Position numbers and translations under genes: made by a program
Assembly (NCBI RefSeq): GCF_016462705.1
Contig: NZ_JAEMSS010000028.1
Location: forward strand, 1 to 32,071
DNA: 32,071 nt
Reading direction: 5' to 3'
Origin: Nocardioides sp.
Lineage (GTDB): Bacteria > Actinomycetota > Actinomycetes > Propionibacteriales > Nocardioidaceae
The notes under the pieces: model-generated
The model's input: the letters and a program-made list of their open reading frames with translations, nothing else
Database searches by the model: none
What the model was told of the DNA's origin: nothing
Part shown: positions 22,693-29,301 of the stretch, one piece after another
Numbering within the stretch: the stretch's first letter is position 1
Layout of the letters: the number at the start of each line of letters is the position of its first letter

Positions 22693-23654
22693 GACGCCGC
22701 GAACGACGCACCGAGCACCAGCAGGCAGATCAGGGTCAGCAGCACCGGCAGCCGACGCCGGCCCGCGCCCGGGGGCTCGGGCCGTGCCGTGGCCACGGTG
22801 GGCCGGTCCTGCAGCCGCGTGGGCCGGGGCCGGTCCCTGGCGATCGTGCGCGGCAGCGCGTCGGCCAGGTCCGCGGCGAGGGTGCCGACGTCGGGATGCC
22901 GGCGGTCCGGGTCGGGGTCGAGCGAGCGCAACAGCACGTCGTCCACACGGGTCGGCAGGTCGGCCAGGCGGGACGGGGCGAGCGGGAGCTCGGCCGTCAG
23001 CAGGTCCGTGACCGAGCCGGTGCGCGCCAGCCGCCCGGTCAGGAGCTGGTAGGCCACGGCGGCCAGGGCGTGCACGTCGGCGCGGGTGTCGATGCCCTCG
23101 CCGATCACCTGCTCCGGCGCCATGTACGCCGGGGTCCCCACCACCTGGGTCAGGCCGCTGGCGTGCAGCATCGCCTTCGCGACACCCAGGTCGGCGACCA
23201 GCAGCCGCTCACCGGCACTGCCGCCGCTGCGCAGCAGGAGGTTCTGCGGCTTGACGTCGCGGTGGACGACGCCGAGCTCGTGCAGGACGGCGAGCCCGGC
23301 GGCTGCCTGCTCGACGAGGTCGACCACCCGCCACGGCGGGAGCGGCTCACCGCTCTCGACCACGTGCGCGAGGGAGCCGAGGTCGGCGTAGGTCATCACG
23401 AAGTACGGCGTGGAGTCGACCTCACCGACGTCGTAGACGCGGACCACGTGGTCGGAGTCGGCCCGGCGCAGGATCCGCGCCTCCTCCAGGAAGCGCTCGC
23501 GCACGTCGATGCGCTGCGCCCAGTTGTCGGCGAGCGCCTTGACCGCGACGTCGGACTGCAGCTCCTCGTCGCGGTAGAGCCAGACCGTCGCGAACCCGCC
23601 GACGCCCAGCCGCTCGACGCGCTCGAGGCGGCCGAGGCGCGCGGGCAGGCTCAC
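22665..23654 (-). CDS. Membrane-anchored Ser/Thr protein kinase
   Basis: This 329-residue Hanks-type kinase has a GTG start at 23654. The catalytic set is nearly complete: glycine loop LGVGGFATVW, Lys39 (VAVKAL), Glu58 in helix C, HRDVKPQN at 131-138, activation-segment start DLG at 155-157, and VGTPAYMAPEQ. The usual DFG is DLG, a substitution also seen in active kinases. After the kinase domain comes a Pro/Arg-rich linker and one membrane helix (about residues 302-325: LPVLLTLICLLVLGASFAAS). Only a few residues follow outside, so there is no extracellular sensor, unlike PknB with its PASTA repeats. It lies downstream of the secreted protein gene on the same strand and may share its transcript. 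Substrate unknown. Confidence 0.93.
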   Translation of the reverse strand: MSLPARLGRLERVERLGVGGFATVWLYRDEELQSDVAVKALADNWAQRIDVRERFLEEARILRRADSDHVVRVYDVGEVDSTPYFVMTYADLGSLAHVVESGEPLPPWRVVDLVEQAAAGLAVLHELGVVHRDVKPQNLLLRSGGSAGERLLVADLGVAKAMLHASGLTQVVGTPAYMAPEQVIGEGIDTRADVHALAAVAYQLLTGRLARTGSVTDLLTAELPLAPSRLADLPTRVDDVLLRSLDPDPDRRHPDVGTLAADLADALPRTIARDRPRPTRLQDRPTVATARPEPPGAGRRRLPVLLTLICLLVLGASFAASYAVTSLVR

Positions 23655-23690
23655 TCGCCGAATGCTGCCACGCGCGCCCCGCGCCGGTTG

Positions 23691-24326
23691 CTACTGCTGG
23701 TGTCGCGTGGCGACGTAGACGTACTGCGTCGCCTGCACCGTGACACCGGCCTCGCCGCTGTTGCCCGCGGTGAAGGCGCCGGTGAGCGTCACGGGGGTGT
23801 CGTTCGCCGTGATCTTGATCGTCCCGGAGAAGGACGTCTGTGCCGGGTTGCCGCCGCCGTCGGGCACGTCGGCGGTGTAGGCCTTGTTGAACCCGTCCTG
23901 GAGGCCCGGGATCGTCACGACGCCGTAGTCGGCGCCAGCCGGCGCAGGCCCGTTGACGTGCCAGAACTGGGCGGTGCCGTTGATCTTCCACGTCCCCTGG
24001 TCGAGGACGATGGTCACCAGCGGGGTCTCCGTGTCGGCGGCGACCTCCACCACCCGGGCCCCGGCGAGAGCGGGGTCGGTGCTCACCGGGGTCGTACCCG
24101 CGACGACGGTCTCGGTCGCCGTGAACCGCGCGAAGTTGTTCGTGGTGAGGTCGCGAGTCTGGAGCGTGCCGTCCTTGATGTCGTAGCTCGTGACGGAGTT
24201 GTTCTTGATCCCGTCCGAGCCGATCTGTCCGGCCGCCACCGCGGTCCCGGTTCCGAGGAGCGCGATCACCGCACCCCCGACCGCTACTGCCCGAGTCCTG
24301 CCTGACGTGAGTTTGCGAATGGTCAT
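23691..24326 (-). CDS. Secreted protein with IKNNSV/DIKDGTL stalk motif
   Basis: This 211-residue protein has a signal peptide: basic MTIRKLTSGRTR, hydrophobic core to about residue 28, and likely cleavage near AVAAG. Directly after it comes IGSDGIKNNSVTSYDIKDGTLQTRDL, a short repeat-like motif seen in many exported actinobacterial proteins. The remainder looks like a beta-rich domain with alternating Val/Thr (VVEVAADTETPLVTIVLDQGTWKINGTAQFWHVNG) and may be a cell-surface or matrix protein. I do not recognise the domain by name. It is divergent from the ECF sigma gene by 53 bases and upstream of the kinase on the same strand. It has no cysteine and no sorting signal. Confidence 0.75.
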   Translation of the reverse strand: MTIRKLTSGRTRAVAVGGAVIALLGTGTAVAAGQIGSDGIKNNSVTSYDIKDGTLQTRDLTTNNFARFTATETVVAGTTPVSTDPALAGARVVEVAADTETPLVTIVLDQGTWKINGTAQFWHVNGPAPAGADYGVVTIPGLQDGFNKAYTADVPDGGGNPAQTSFSGTIKITANDTPVTLTGAFTAGNSGEAGVTVQATQYVYVATRHQQ

Positions 24327-24330
24327 ACGG

Positions 24331-24361
24331 GTAACAGCGCTGGCCGGTCTCCTGGCGTTAC
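24331..24361. promoter_or_regulatory. Inverted GTAAC half-sites in the sigma/secreted-protein divergent promoter
   Basis: GTAAC at 24331-24335 and its complement GTTAC at 24357-24361 face each other across 21 bases in the 53-base divergent gap. They could be paired -35-type elements or half-sites for one regulator. The spacing to -10-like boxes is not ideal for ECF promoters. Confidence 0.3.
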
Positions 24362-24367
24362 AGCACC

Positions 24368-24373
24368 TACGGT
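24368..24373 (+). promoter_or_regulatory. Candidate -10 box of leaderless ECF sigma gene
   Basis: TACGGT lies 6 bases before ATG 24380. This fits the same leaderless layout seen at 2067, 17748 and 21823. Confidence 0.45.
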
Positions 24374-24379
24374 GGAGTC

Positions 24380-24928
24380 ATGGTGGCCGCGGCAGAGCTC
24401 GACCGGCTGGCGTCCCGGGCTGCGGCCGGCGACCCGCAGGCGCTCGACGAGCTGCTCGCCGAGATCCAGCCGCGGGTACGCCGGATCTGCGGCCGGATGC
24501 TCCTGTTCCCCGAGGACGCCGAGGAGGCCGCCCAGGACGCGCTCCTGCTCGTGGCCACCAAGATCGGCGGCTTCGAGGGCCGCAGCCGGTTCACCACCTG
24601 GCTGCACGCGGTGGCGTCCAACAGCGCCCGCGCGACGTACCGCACGCTCAAGCGCCGGTCCGCCGAGCGGCCGACCGACGAGCTCCCGCTCCACGTCGAC
24701 CCGCGCACCACCAGCGTGATCGCCGGGAGCAGGCTCGACCTCCTGGACGCCCTCGAGGTCCTCGGGGCCGAGCGACCGGAGCTGGTGGAGCCGCTCGTGC
24801 TCCGGGACGTCCAGGAGCTCGACTACAACGAGATCGCGTCCCTGCTCGACGTTCCACTGGGCACCGTCAAGTCCCGCATCCACGCCGCACGCACCGCGGT
24901 GCGGCCGCTGCTGAGGGTGGTCGACTAG
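24380..24928 (+). CDS. ECF-family RNA polymerase sigma factor
   Basis: This 182-residue protein has the two-domain layout of sigma-70 group 4. Region 2 spans about residues 8-85 (LASRAAAGDPQALDELLAE...FPEDAEEAAQDALLLVATKIGGFEGRSRFTTWLHAVASNSA), with the -10-binding helix and 'F.....TWL' core. Region 4 spans about residues 125-178 (LVEPLVLRDVQELDYNEIASLLDVPLGTVKSRIHAARTAVRPLL), a helix-turn-helix. It has no C-terminal extension. No anti-sigma gene follows; the next gene is a convergent MarR. Control may therefore come through a different partner. Candidates are the nearby Ser/Thr kinase or secreted protein, which is inference. Confidence 0.93.
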   Translation: MVAAAELDRLASRAAAGDPQALDELLAEIQPRVRRICGRMLLFPEDAEEAAQDALLLVATKIGGFEGRSRFTTWLHAVASNSARATYRTLKRRSAERPTDELPLHVDPRTTSVIAGSRLDLLDALEVLGAERPELVEPLVLRDVQELDYNEIASLLDVPLGTVKSRIHAARTAVRPLLRVVD

Positions 24929-24948
24929 GCCGACGGGGATCAGTCGGC
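24929..24948. terminator. Hairpin between convergent sigma and MarR genes
   Basis: GCCGAC and GTCGGC form a perfect 6-base stem with an 8-base loop, filling the 20-base gap between the two stop codons. A second GTCGGCC at 24952-24958 could compete for pairing. No T-run is present. Confidence 0.4.
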
Positions 24949-25401
24949 TCAGTCGGCCGACAGGGCGTCGATGAGACGCTGCATCACCTCGACCGTGTCG
25001 CGCAGGTCGGCCTCGCCGACGACGGCCGTGATCTCGCCCGCCCAGGCCAGCGCGTTGCCCCGCAGCTTGTCGATGGCGTCCCAGCCGGCCCGCGTCGGGG
25101 CGAGCAGCTTGGCGCGGGCGTGGGCGGGGTTGGCCCGGTACTCCGCCAGGCCGTTGTCGACGAGGAGGTCGGCGACCCGCTGCACGCTCTGGCGGGCCAG
25201 TCCCATCTCCCGGGCGATCCCGGCCACCGTCAGCGGCTCGCGCAGGACGGCGCCGAGCACCTGCCACCAGGCCGCCGTGAGGCCCGCGGGGCGGGCGAGA
25301 CCCTCGGCGACCTGGAGGAACATGCCGTTGAGGCGGAAGGTGCGCAGCACCAGCTCGACGAGGACCTCGCGCTCCGGCCCGGAGTCTCCGGGCTGGGTCA
25401 T
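24949..25401 (-). CDS. MarR-family transcriptional regulator
   Basis: This 150-residue protein has the MarR fold. An N-terminal dimer helix (VLRTFRLNGMFLQVAEGLARPAGLT) is followed by the winged helix-turn-helix (WWQVLGAVLREPLTVAGIAREMGLARQSVQRVADLLVDNGLAEYRANPAHARAKLLAPT) and the C-terminal dimer helix. The recognition helix is around MGLARQSVQRVADLL. Its ATG overlaps the stop of the DJ-1-like gene (ATGA at 25398-25401), so the two are translated together. Palindromes over the promoter of this operon (26032-26065) are the likely target, giving autoregulation. The inducer is unknown. Confidence 0.92.
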   Translation of the reverse strand: MTQPGDSGPEREVLVELVLRTFRLNGMFLQVAEGLARPAGLTAAWWQVLGAVLREPLTVAGIAREMGLARQSVQRVADLLVDNGLAEYRANPAHARAKLLAPTRAGWDAIDKLRGNALAWAGEITAVVGEADLRDTVEVMQRLIDALSAD

Positions 25402-26030
25402 GCGCCGGCCAGGACGGCGAACCCGGACGGGTCCTGCCGGCCGAAGAGCCGGTACCAGGCGTCGAGCGCCTCCGGCTCGAAGACCTCGAGCTGTTCCAGC
25501 GCGGCCCGGGCGAACTCGACCGGATGGGTCGGGCCGGCCGTGATGAGGCCGCGGTCGGTCACGCTGTCCTCGTGCCGGTAGAGGTGGCCGCCGGCGTAGG
25601 CGCCGCCGGACTGGAGGAGATACTCCGGAGCCGAGCTCGTGTGGGCGCGGTCGTCCAGCAGCCCCGCCCGGGCGAGTCCGGCGGTGGCTCCACAGATCGC
25701 CGCGACGGGCACGCCCGCCTCCAGGAACGCGCTCGCGGCCCGGAGGGGCTCCGAGGTGGCGGGGTGCTGGTCGGCGTCCCAGAGGTCGCCGCCCGGGAGC
25801 ACGAGCATCGCGCTGTCCGCAGGTGAGAGCTCGTCGAAGGTGAGGTCGGGGAGGACCCGGACACCTCCCATCGAGAGGACGGGCTCGAGCGAGGACGCCA
25901 CGGTGCGGACCCGGAGGGAGCCGGGTCTGCGTTGCCAGGCGGGGTTGTTCACCCGGCTGACCAGGAAGCCCGGCTCCCAGTCGGCCCAGGTGGGGTAGAC
26001 GGCGAGGTGGACGGTGCGGATGTCTGCCAT
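25398..26030 (-). CDS. DJ-1/PfpI-family (type 1 glutamine amidotransferase-like) protein
   Basis: This 210-residue cytosolic protein has the DJ-1/PfpI fold. It shows HLAVYPTWADWEPGFL with conserved Glu19, MLVLPGGDLWD, and the nucleophile elbow AAICGATAGLARAGLL with Cys113. The elbow is ICGAT, not ICHGP, which places it in the GATase1-like branch and away from PfpI proteases. Members act in aldehyde/glyoxal stress or as enzymes on small molecules; the activity cannot be read. The start at ATG 26030 is chosen because a strong promoter ends 7 bases upstream; upstream in-frame ATGs at 26066 and 26039 fall within that promoter. It is the first gene of the operon with the MarR regulator. Confidence 0.88.
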   Translation of the reverse strand: MADIRTVHLAVYPTWADWEPGFLVSRVNNPAWQRRPGSLRVRTVASSLEPVLSMGGVRVLPDLTFDELSPADSAMLVLPGGDLWDADQHPATSEPLRAASAFLEAGVPVAAICGATAGLARAGLLDDRAHTSSAPEYLLQSGGAYAGGHLYRHEDSVTDRGLITAGPTHPVEFARAALEQLEVFEPEALDAWYRLFGRQDPSGFAVLAGA

Positions 26031-26066
26031 AGACAGCATTCTGTCAGAATGACAGTGTGCTGTCAA
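26031..26066 (-). promoter_or_regulatory. Promoter and overlapping palindromes of the DJ-1/MarR operon
   Basis: On the minus strand -35 TTGACA (26066-26061) and -10 CAGAAT (26043-26038) are 17 bases apart, and the -10 ends 7 bases before ATG 26030, a leaderless layout. Palindrome A, TGACAG-TGTG-CTGTCA (26050-26065), covers the -35. Palindrome B, GACAG-CATT-CTGTC (26032-26045), covers the -10 and start. ATTCTG-T-CAGAAT (26038-26050) bridges them. These are plausible MarR operators. Confidence 0.72.
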
Positions 26067-26077
26067 GATTCAGGTGA

Positions 26078-28525
26078 TCATCTCAGGCGGCCCAGGTACG
26101 CCGCGGCGTGCCGCAGGTCCCGCATCCGGGACTCCCAGGTCACGCCGCTGGCGATGAGGACCGCACCCGCCAGTCCGATCAGCACCCACTGCGGGGTCTG
26201 CAGGGCGTACGGCGTGAGCTCTCGGAGCACGACCAGCCCACCGACCACGGCTCCCACGACGACGGGAGCGTGCCAGCGCAGCTGCACGCCGGCCAGGAGC
26301 AGGACGAGGCAGCCGAGGCCGAGGATCACGGCCCGGGGGGTGACCGGCTCGGCCAGCACCCACAACAGCGACGGCACGGTGGCCAGCACCAGACCGGGAG
26401 CCAGCGTCGGCATCGTCGCGGCGTCCTGCGCGGAGCGGATGCGGTAGATCCCGACGAGGACCAGGGCCAGTGCGGACGGGAGGGTGTAGGCCTCGGGTGC
26501 CTCGACGCCCAGGTCGGCGAGCCGGACCCAGGTCGCCGCGGCGAGCAGGAGTCCACCCGGCCACGCGAGCATCCGCCGGTCCGGGTGCAGCAAGGAGCCG
26601 GTCGTGACCAGGGCGCCGGCCACAGTCAGGTGCACCGCCAGCGACACGGAGACGTCGGTGGCGGCCGGGATCGCCGCCAGCGCGGCGACGAGTCCCGTCA
26701 CCGCCGCCGCAGCCTCGACCTCCGGTCGGGCCAGGACCAGGGCGAGCAGCCCCACGACGACCATGATCGGCACCGCCCGGACCGCCGGGTCGAGACCGGC
26801 GGTCTCGGCCGCGGACCAGAGGAGTCCCCCGAGCGCGAGGGGCAGGCCGAGGCCTGCGGACTCGAGCGCCAGTGGGAAGTGCCCTCGCACCAGGGTGGCC
26901 CCGAGACCCAGCACCACCGCCGACAGGGCGACCGCCGTGAGGACGGCGCTGGGGAGGGCCGCCACGACCAGCAGGACGCCGGCCAGGGCGGCCCCGGCCG
27001 CCGCCGGTGCGGAGCTCGCATGGGTGCCAGGCAGCGCCACGACGAGCAGGCCGGCTGCGACCACAGCGAGGGCGCCGAGCACGGTCCAGAGCGGGGCCGG
27101 GTACAGCCCCAGGGTGGCCACCCCGGCCACGGTGAGGGCTCCCGCTCCCAGGCGGACGAGGGGGAGCCTCGTGGGGAGCGCCAGGGAGGCCGCGACCACG
27201 AGGGCGCCGACCGAGCCGAGCAGCAGCAGCGGATGCGGCTCGACCTGCAGGGGGACGATATCGACGTCGGCCGAGGCCGTGTACGGCCCGCCGAGGGTCG
27301 CGACGGCGACCGCGGAGACGCCGACCAGGTAGAGGGAGGTGACCGCGCAGGCCAGGGCCCCGGCCGCGAGAGGCACTCGGGGGACGGCGTACCAGCGCGG
27401 CGGGGTGAGCGACGAGACCGCCGCCCAGACGACCACGACGCCGATGAACACGAGACCGGCGTCGGTCGCCGAACCGTCGAGCCACGGCAGCACCACGGCG
27501 TACGTCGTCGCGCCGGCCACGAACGCCGCGGCCCCCTGGCGGACCACCGGCTCGGCCCAGCCCACTCCCCAGAGCAGGAGCGCCAGCAGGCTCGCGGCCA
27601 CCAGCTCCCAGCCGTGCCCCTCGCGCCACAGGGCCGACCAGCCCGGGTGCTCGCTGGCCTCGGCGAGCGCCCACAGGCCGCTGCCCGCCCACACGACGGC
27701 GGCGAGGACGCCGCTGACCCAGGCGAGCACCGTCGCCTCCAGACGTCGGCCCGCGGCGACCAGTCCCGCGAGGACCAGGACGGAGACGACGCCACCGATG
27801 TCGACCGCGCCGATGGCGAGCCTCGACCAGTCGACACTGCCGAGGACCATGGCGACCCCGGTCGGCGCGACGAGCTGCGGCGTGACCAGCCGGCGCCGGG
27901 GGACGGAGAGGGCGAGGGCCGGCACGAGGAGCGCGAGGCCGACGAGGCGGACGAGCTCCTCGACGGCCAGGGTCCCGAACCAGCCGGCGTTGTCGGCACC
28001 GATCACGTCGAGGACGACCAGCCCGAGCGCCACGGCGACCAGTGCCTCACCAGCGACCCGGAGGCCCCGTCGAGCGAGGGCCAGGCCGCCGGCCCCGGTG
28101 GCGACGGTCAGGACCACCAGCACCGCGGTACGACCGCCGACTCCGAGCCAGGTCCACGCCACGGCGAGGAAGATGACCGCCGCGACGAGGAGGCAGGCCG
28201 CTCCGAGGCCGAGCAGGATCTTGGGGACGGAGGCTCCCGCGAGCCCCCGCCGGGCGGCCGCGGGGTGTGCGGCAGGCATCGGCGGGAGGTCCGGGTCGAG
28301 GTAGGAGGCCGGACCCGGCGCGGCGCGGGTGACGGCGGTGGGGGTCGAGGCCCGCAGCTGGACGAGCAGGTCGTCGGCCGCGCGGAGCGTGCTGAGGAGC
28401 TGGGTGGCCAGCGGGCCCTGGAGCGGCAGGTCACAGGTCGGGCACCGCAGCGGCGCGGTCGGCAGCGCGCTACGGCAGTCGGGACAGACGGTGGTGTCCG
28501 CATATCGCGGTCGGGCGGCGTCCAT
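26078..28525 (-). CDS. SCO7613-like polytopic membrane protein with N-terminal zinc ribbon
   Basis: This 815-residue protein starts at ATG 28525; an upstream in-frame ATG at 28600 would run into the promoter of the divergent exonuclease and is not preferred. Residues 14-31 form a zinc ribbon of two CxxC pairs (Cys14, Cys17, Cys28, Cys31). A short helix and Pro-rich linker reach about residue 98. The remainder is an unbroken series of about 25-30 hydrophobic segments. The layout and the composition (Leu/Val/Ala-rich helices, few loops) match actinobacterial proteins annotated with a SCO7613 C-terminal domain. Function is unknown. The size and absence of ATPase or motor motifs fit a membrane scaffold, a flippase-like protein or a channel, none demonstrated. 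No neighbour explains its role. Confidence 0.8.
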   Translation of the reverse strand: MDAARPRYADTTVCPDCRSALPTAPLRCPTCDLPLQGPLATQLLSTLRAADDLLVQLRASTPTAVTRAAPGPASYLDPDLPPMPAAHPAAARRGLAGASVPKILLGLGAACLLVAAVIFLAVAWTWLGVGGRTAVLVVLTVATGAGGLALARRGLRVAGEALVAVALGLVVLDVIGADNAGWFGTLAVEELVRLVGLALLVPALALSVPRRRLVTPQLVAPTGVAMVLGSVDWSRLAIGAVDIGGVVSVLVLAGLVAAGRRLEATVLAWVSGVLAAVVWAGSGLWALAEASEHPGWSALWREGHGWELVAASLLALLLWGVGWAEPVVRQGAAAFVAGATTYAVVLPWLDGSATDAGLVFIGVVVVWAAVSSLTPPRWYAVPRVPLAAGALACAVTSLYLVGVSAVAVATLGGPYTASADVDIVPLQVEPHPLLLLGSVGALVVAASLALPTRLPLVRLGAGALTVAGVATLGLYPAPLWTVLGALAVVAAGLLVVALPGTHASSAPAAAGAALAGVLLVVAALPSAVLTAVALSAVVLGLGATLVRGHFPLALESAGLGLPLALGGLLWSAAETAGLDPAVRAVPIMVVVGLLALVLARPEVEAAAAVTGLVAALAAIPAATDVSVSLAVHLTVAGALVTTGSLLHPDRRMLAWPGGLLLAAATWVRLADLGVEAPEAYTLPSALALVLVGIYRIRSAQDAATMPTLAPGLVLATVPSLLWVLAEPVTPRAVILGLGCLVLLLAGVQLRWHAPVVVGAVVGGLVVLRELTPYALQTPQWVLIGLAGAVLIASGVTWESRMRDLRHAAAYLGRLR

Positions 28526-28623
28526 GCCTTCATTGCGACACGACGGAGACAGTCCGGGTAGTGCCGGACGACCCAGCCCGTCGTGAGTGTCCGGGCTCAC
28601 CCAGCCTCTACGCTCGACGGACC

Positions 28624-29226
28624 ATGACCGCCAGGGACAACGACGACCAGCCGGAGACCTTCATCTCGGTCGACATCGAGACCGCCGGCCCGGTGCCGTC
28701 GAGGTACGCGATCCTGTCGATCGGGGCCTGCCGCGTCGACGACCCCGAGCAGACGTTCTACGTCGAGCTGCAGCCGGAGCACACCGCCGCGATCCCGGAG
28801 GCCCTCGCCGTGACCGGCCTGTCGATCGAGCAGCTCCTGGAGCGGGGCGAGCGGCCCGAGCGGGCGATGAGCATGTTCGAGGACTGGGTCCTGAACCAGG
28901 TGTCGGCGGGGAGCCGGCCGGTCTTCACGGCGTTCAACGCGGCGTTCGACTGGATGTTCATCGCCGACTACTTCGAGCGACACCTCGGCCGCAACCCGTT
29001 CGGCTACTCGGCCCTGGACATCAAGGCCTTCGCGATGGGGAGCGGCAACACCTCGTGGGCGGCCACCAGCATGGACGTCCTCGCCGCCCGTCACCTGGGT
29101 GGCCGTGCCCTCACGCACAACGCCCTGGCGGACGCCCAGGACCAGGCCGAGCTGTTCCGCCACCTCCTCGACGAGCGGGATGCGCTCGCGGGCGCGACGA
29201 CGACCACCGTGTCGCTGGGCGAGTAG
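28624..29226 (+). CDS. DEDDh 3'-5' exonuclease (DnaQ-like)
   Basis: This 200-residue protein has the three motifs of the DnaQ/RNase T fold: Exo I SVDIETAG with Asp17 and Glu19, Exo II FNAAFDWMF with Asp109, and Exo III HNALADAQDQA with His165 and Asp170 (DEDDh). ATG 28624 is chosen over the earlier in-frame ATG at 28561. The latter adds 21 residues and a TACGCT box at 28609-28614 lies just before 28624. It would remove nucleotides from the 3' end of DNA or RNA; which one cannot be read. It is a stand-alone domain with no polymerase or helicase fused. Another gene begins 75 bases downstream on the same strand and may be co-transcribed. Confidence 0.9.
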   Translation: MTARDNDDQPETFISVDIETAGPVPSRYAILSIGACRVDDPEQTFYVELQPEHTAAIPEALAVTGLSIEQLLERGERPERAMSMFEDWVLNQVSAGSRPVFTAFNAAFDWMFIADYFERHLGRNPFGYSALDIKAFAMGSGNTSWAATSMDVLAARHLGGRALTHNALADAQDQAELFRHLLDERDALAGATTTTVSLGE

Positions 29227-29301
29227 CCCAGCGTCCAGCCGGGCGACGAACAGCCCGAAAGTGCCATTCCGGGGACCCCTCCGGAGGGCGAGACTCTCCG
29301 C

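Noticed and set aside
22665-23654. Pseudokinase because DFG is DLG
   Set aside because: Lys39, Glu58, HRD, Asn138 and the Asp of DLG are intact. Leu at the middle position is tolerated in active kinases.
26108-28561. Plus-strand open frame of 817 residues
   Set aside because: The Gly/Arg/Gln/Asp/His-rich product lies opposite the hydrophobic SCO7613-like gene, so it is a codon-bias shadow.
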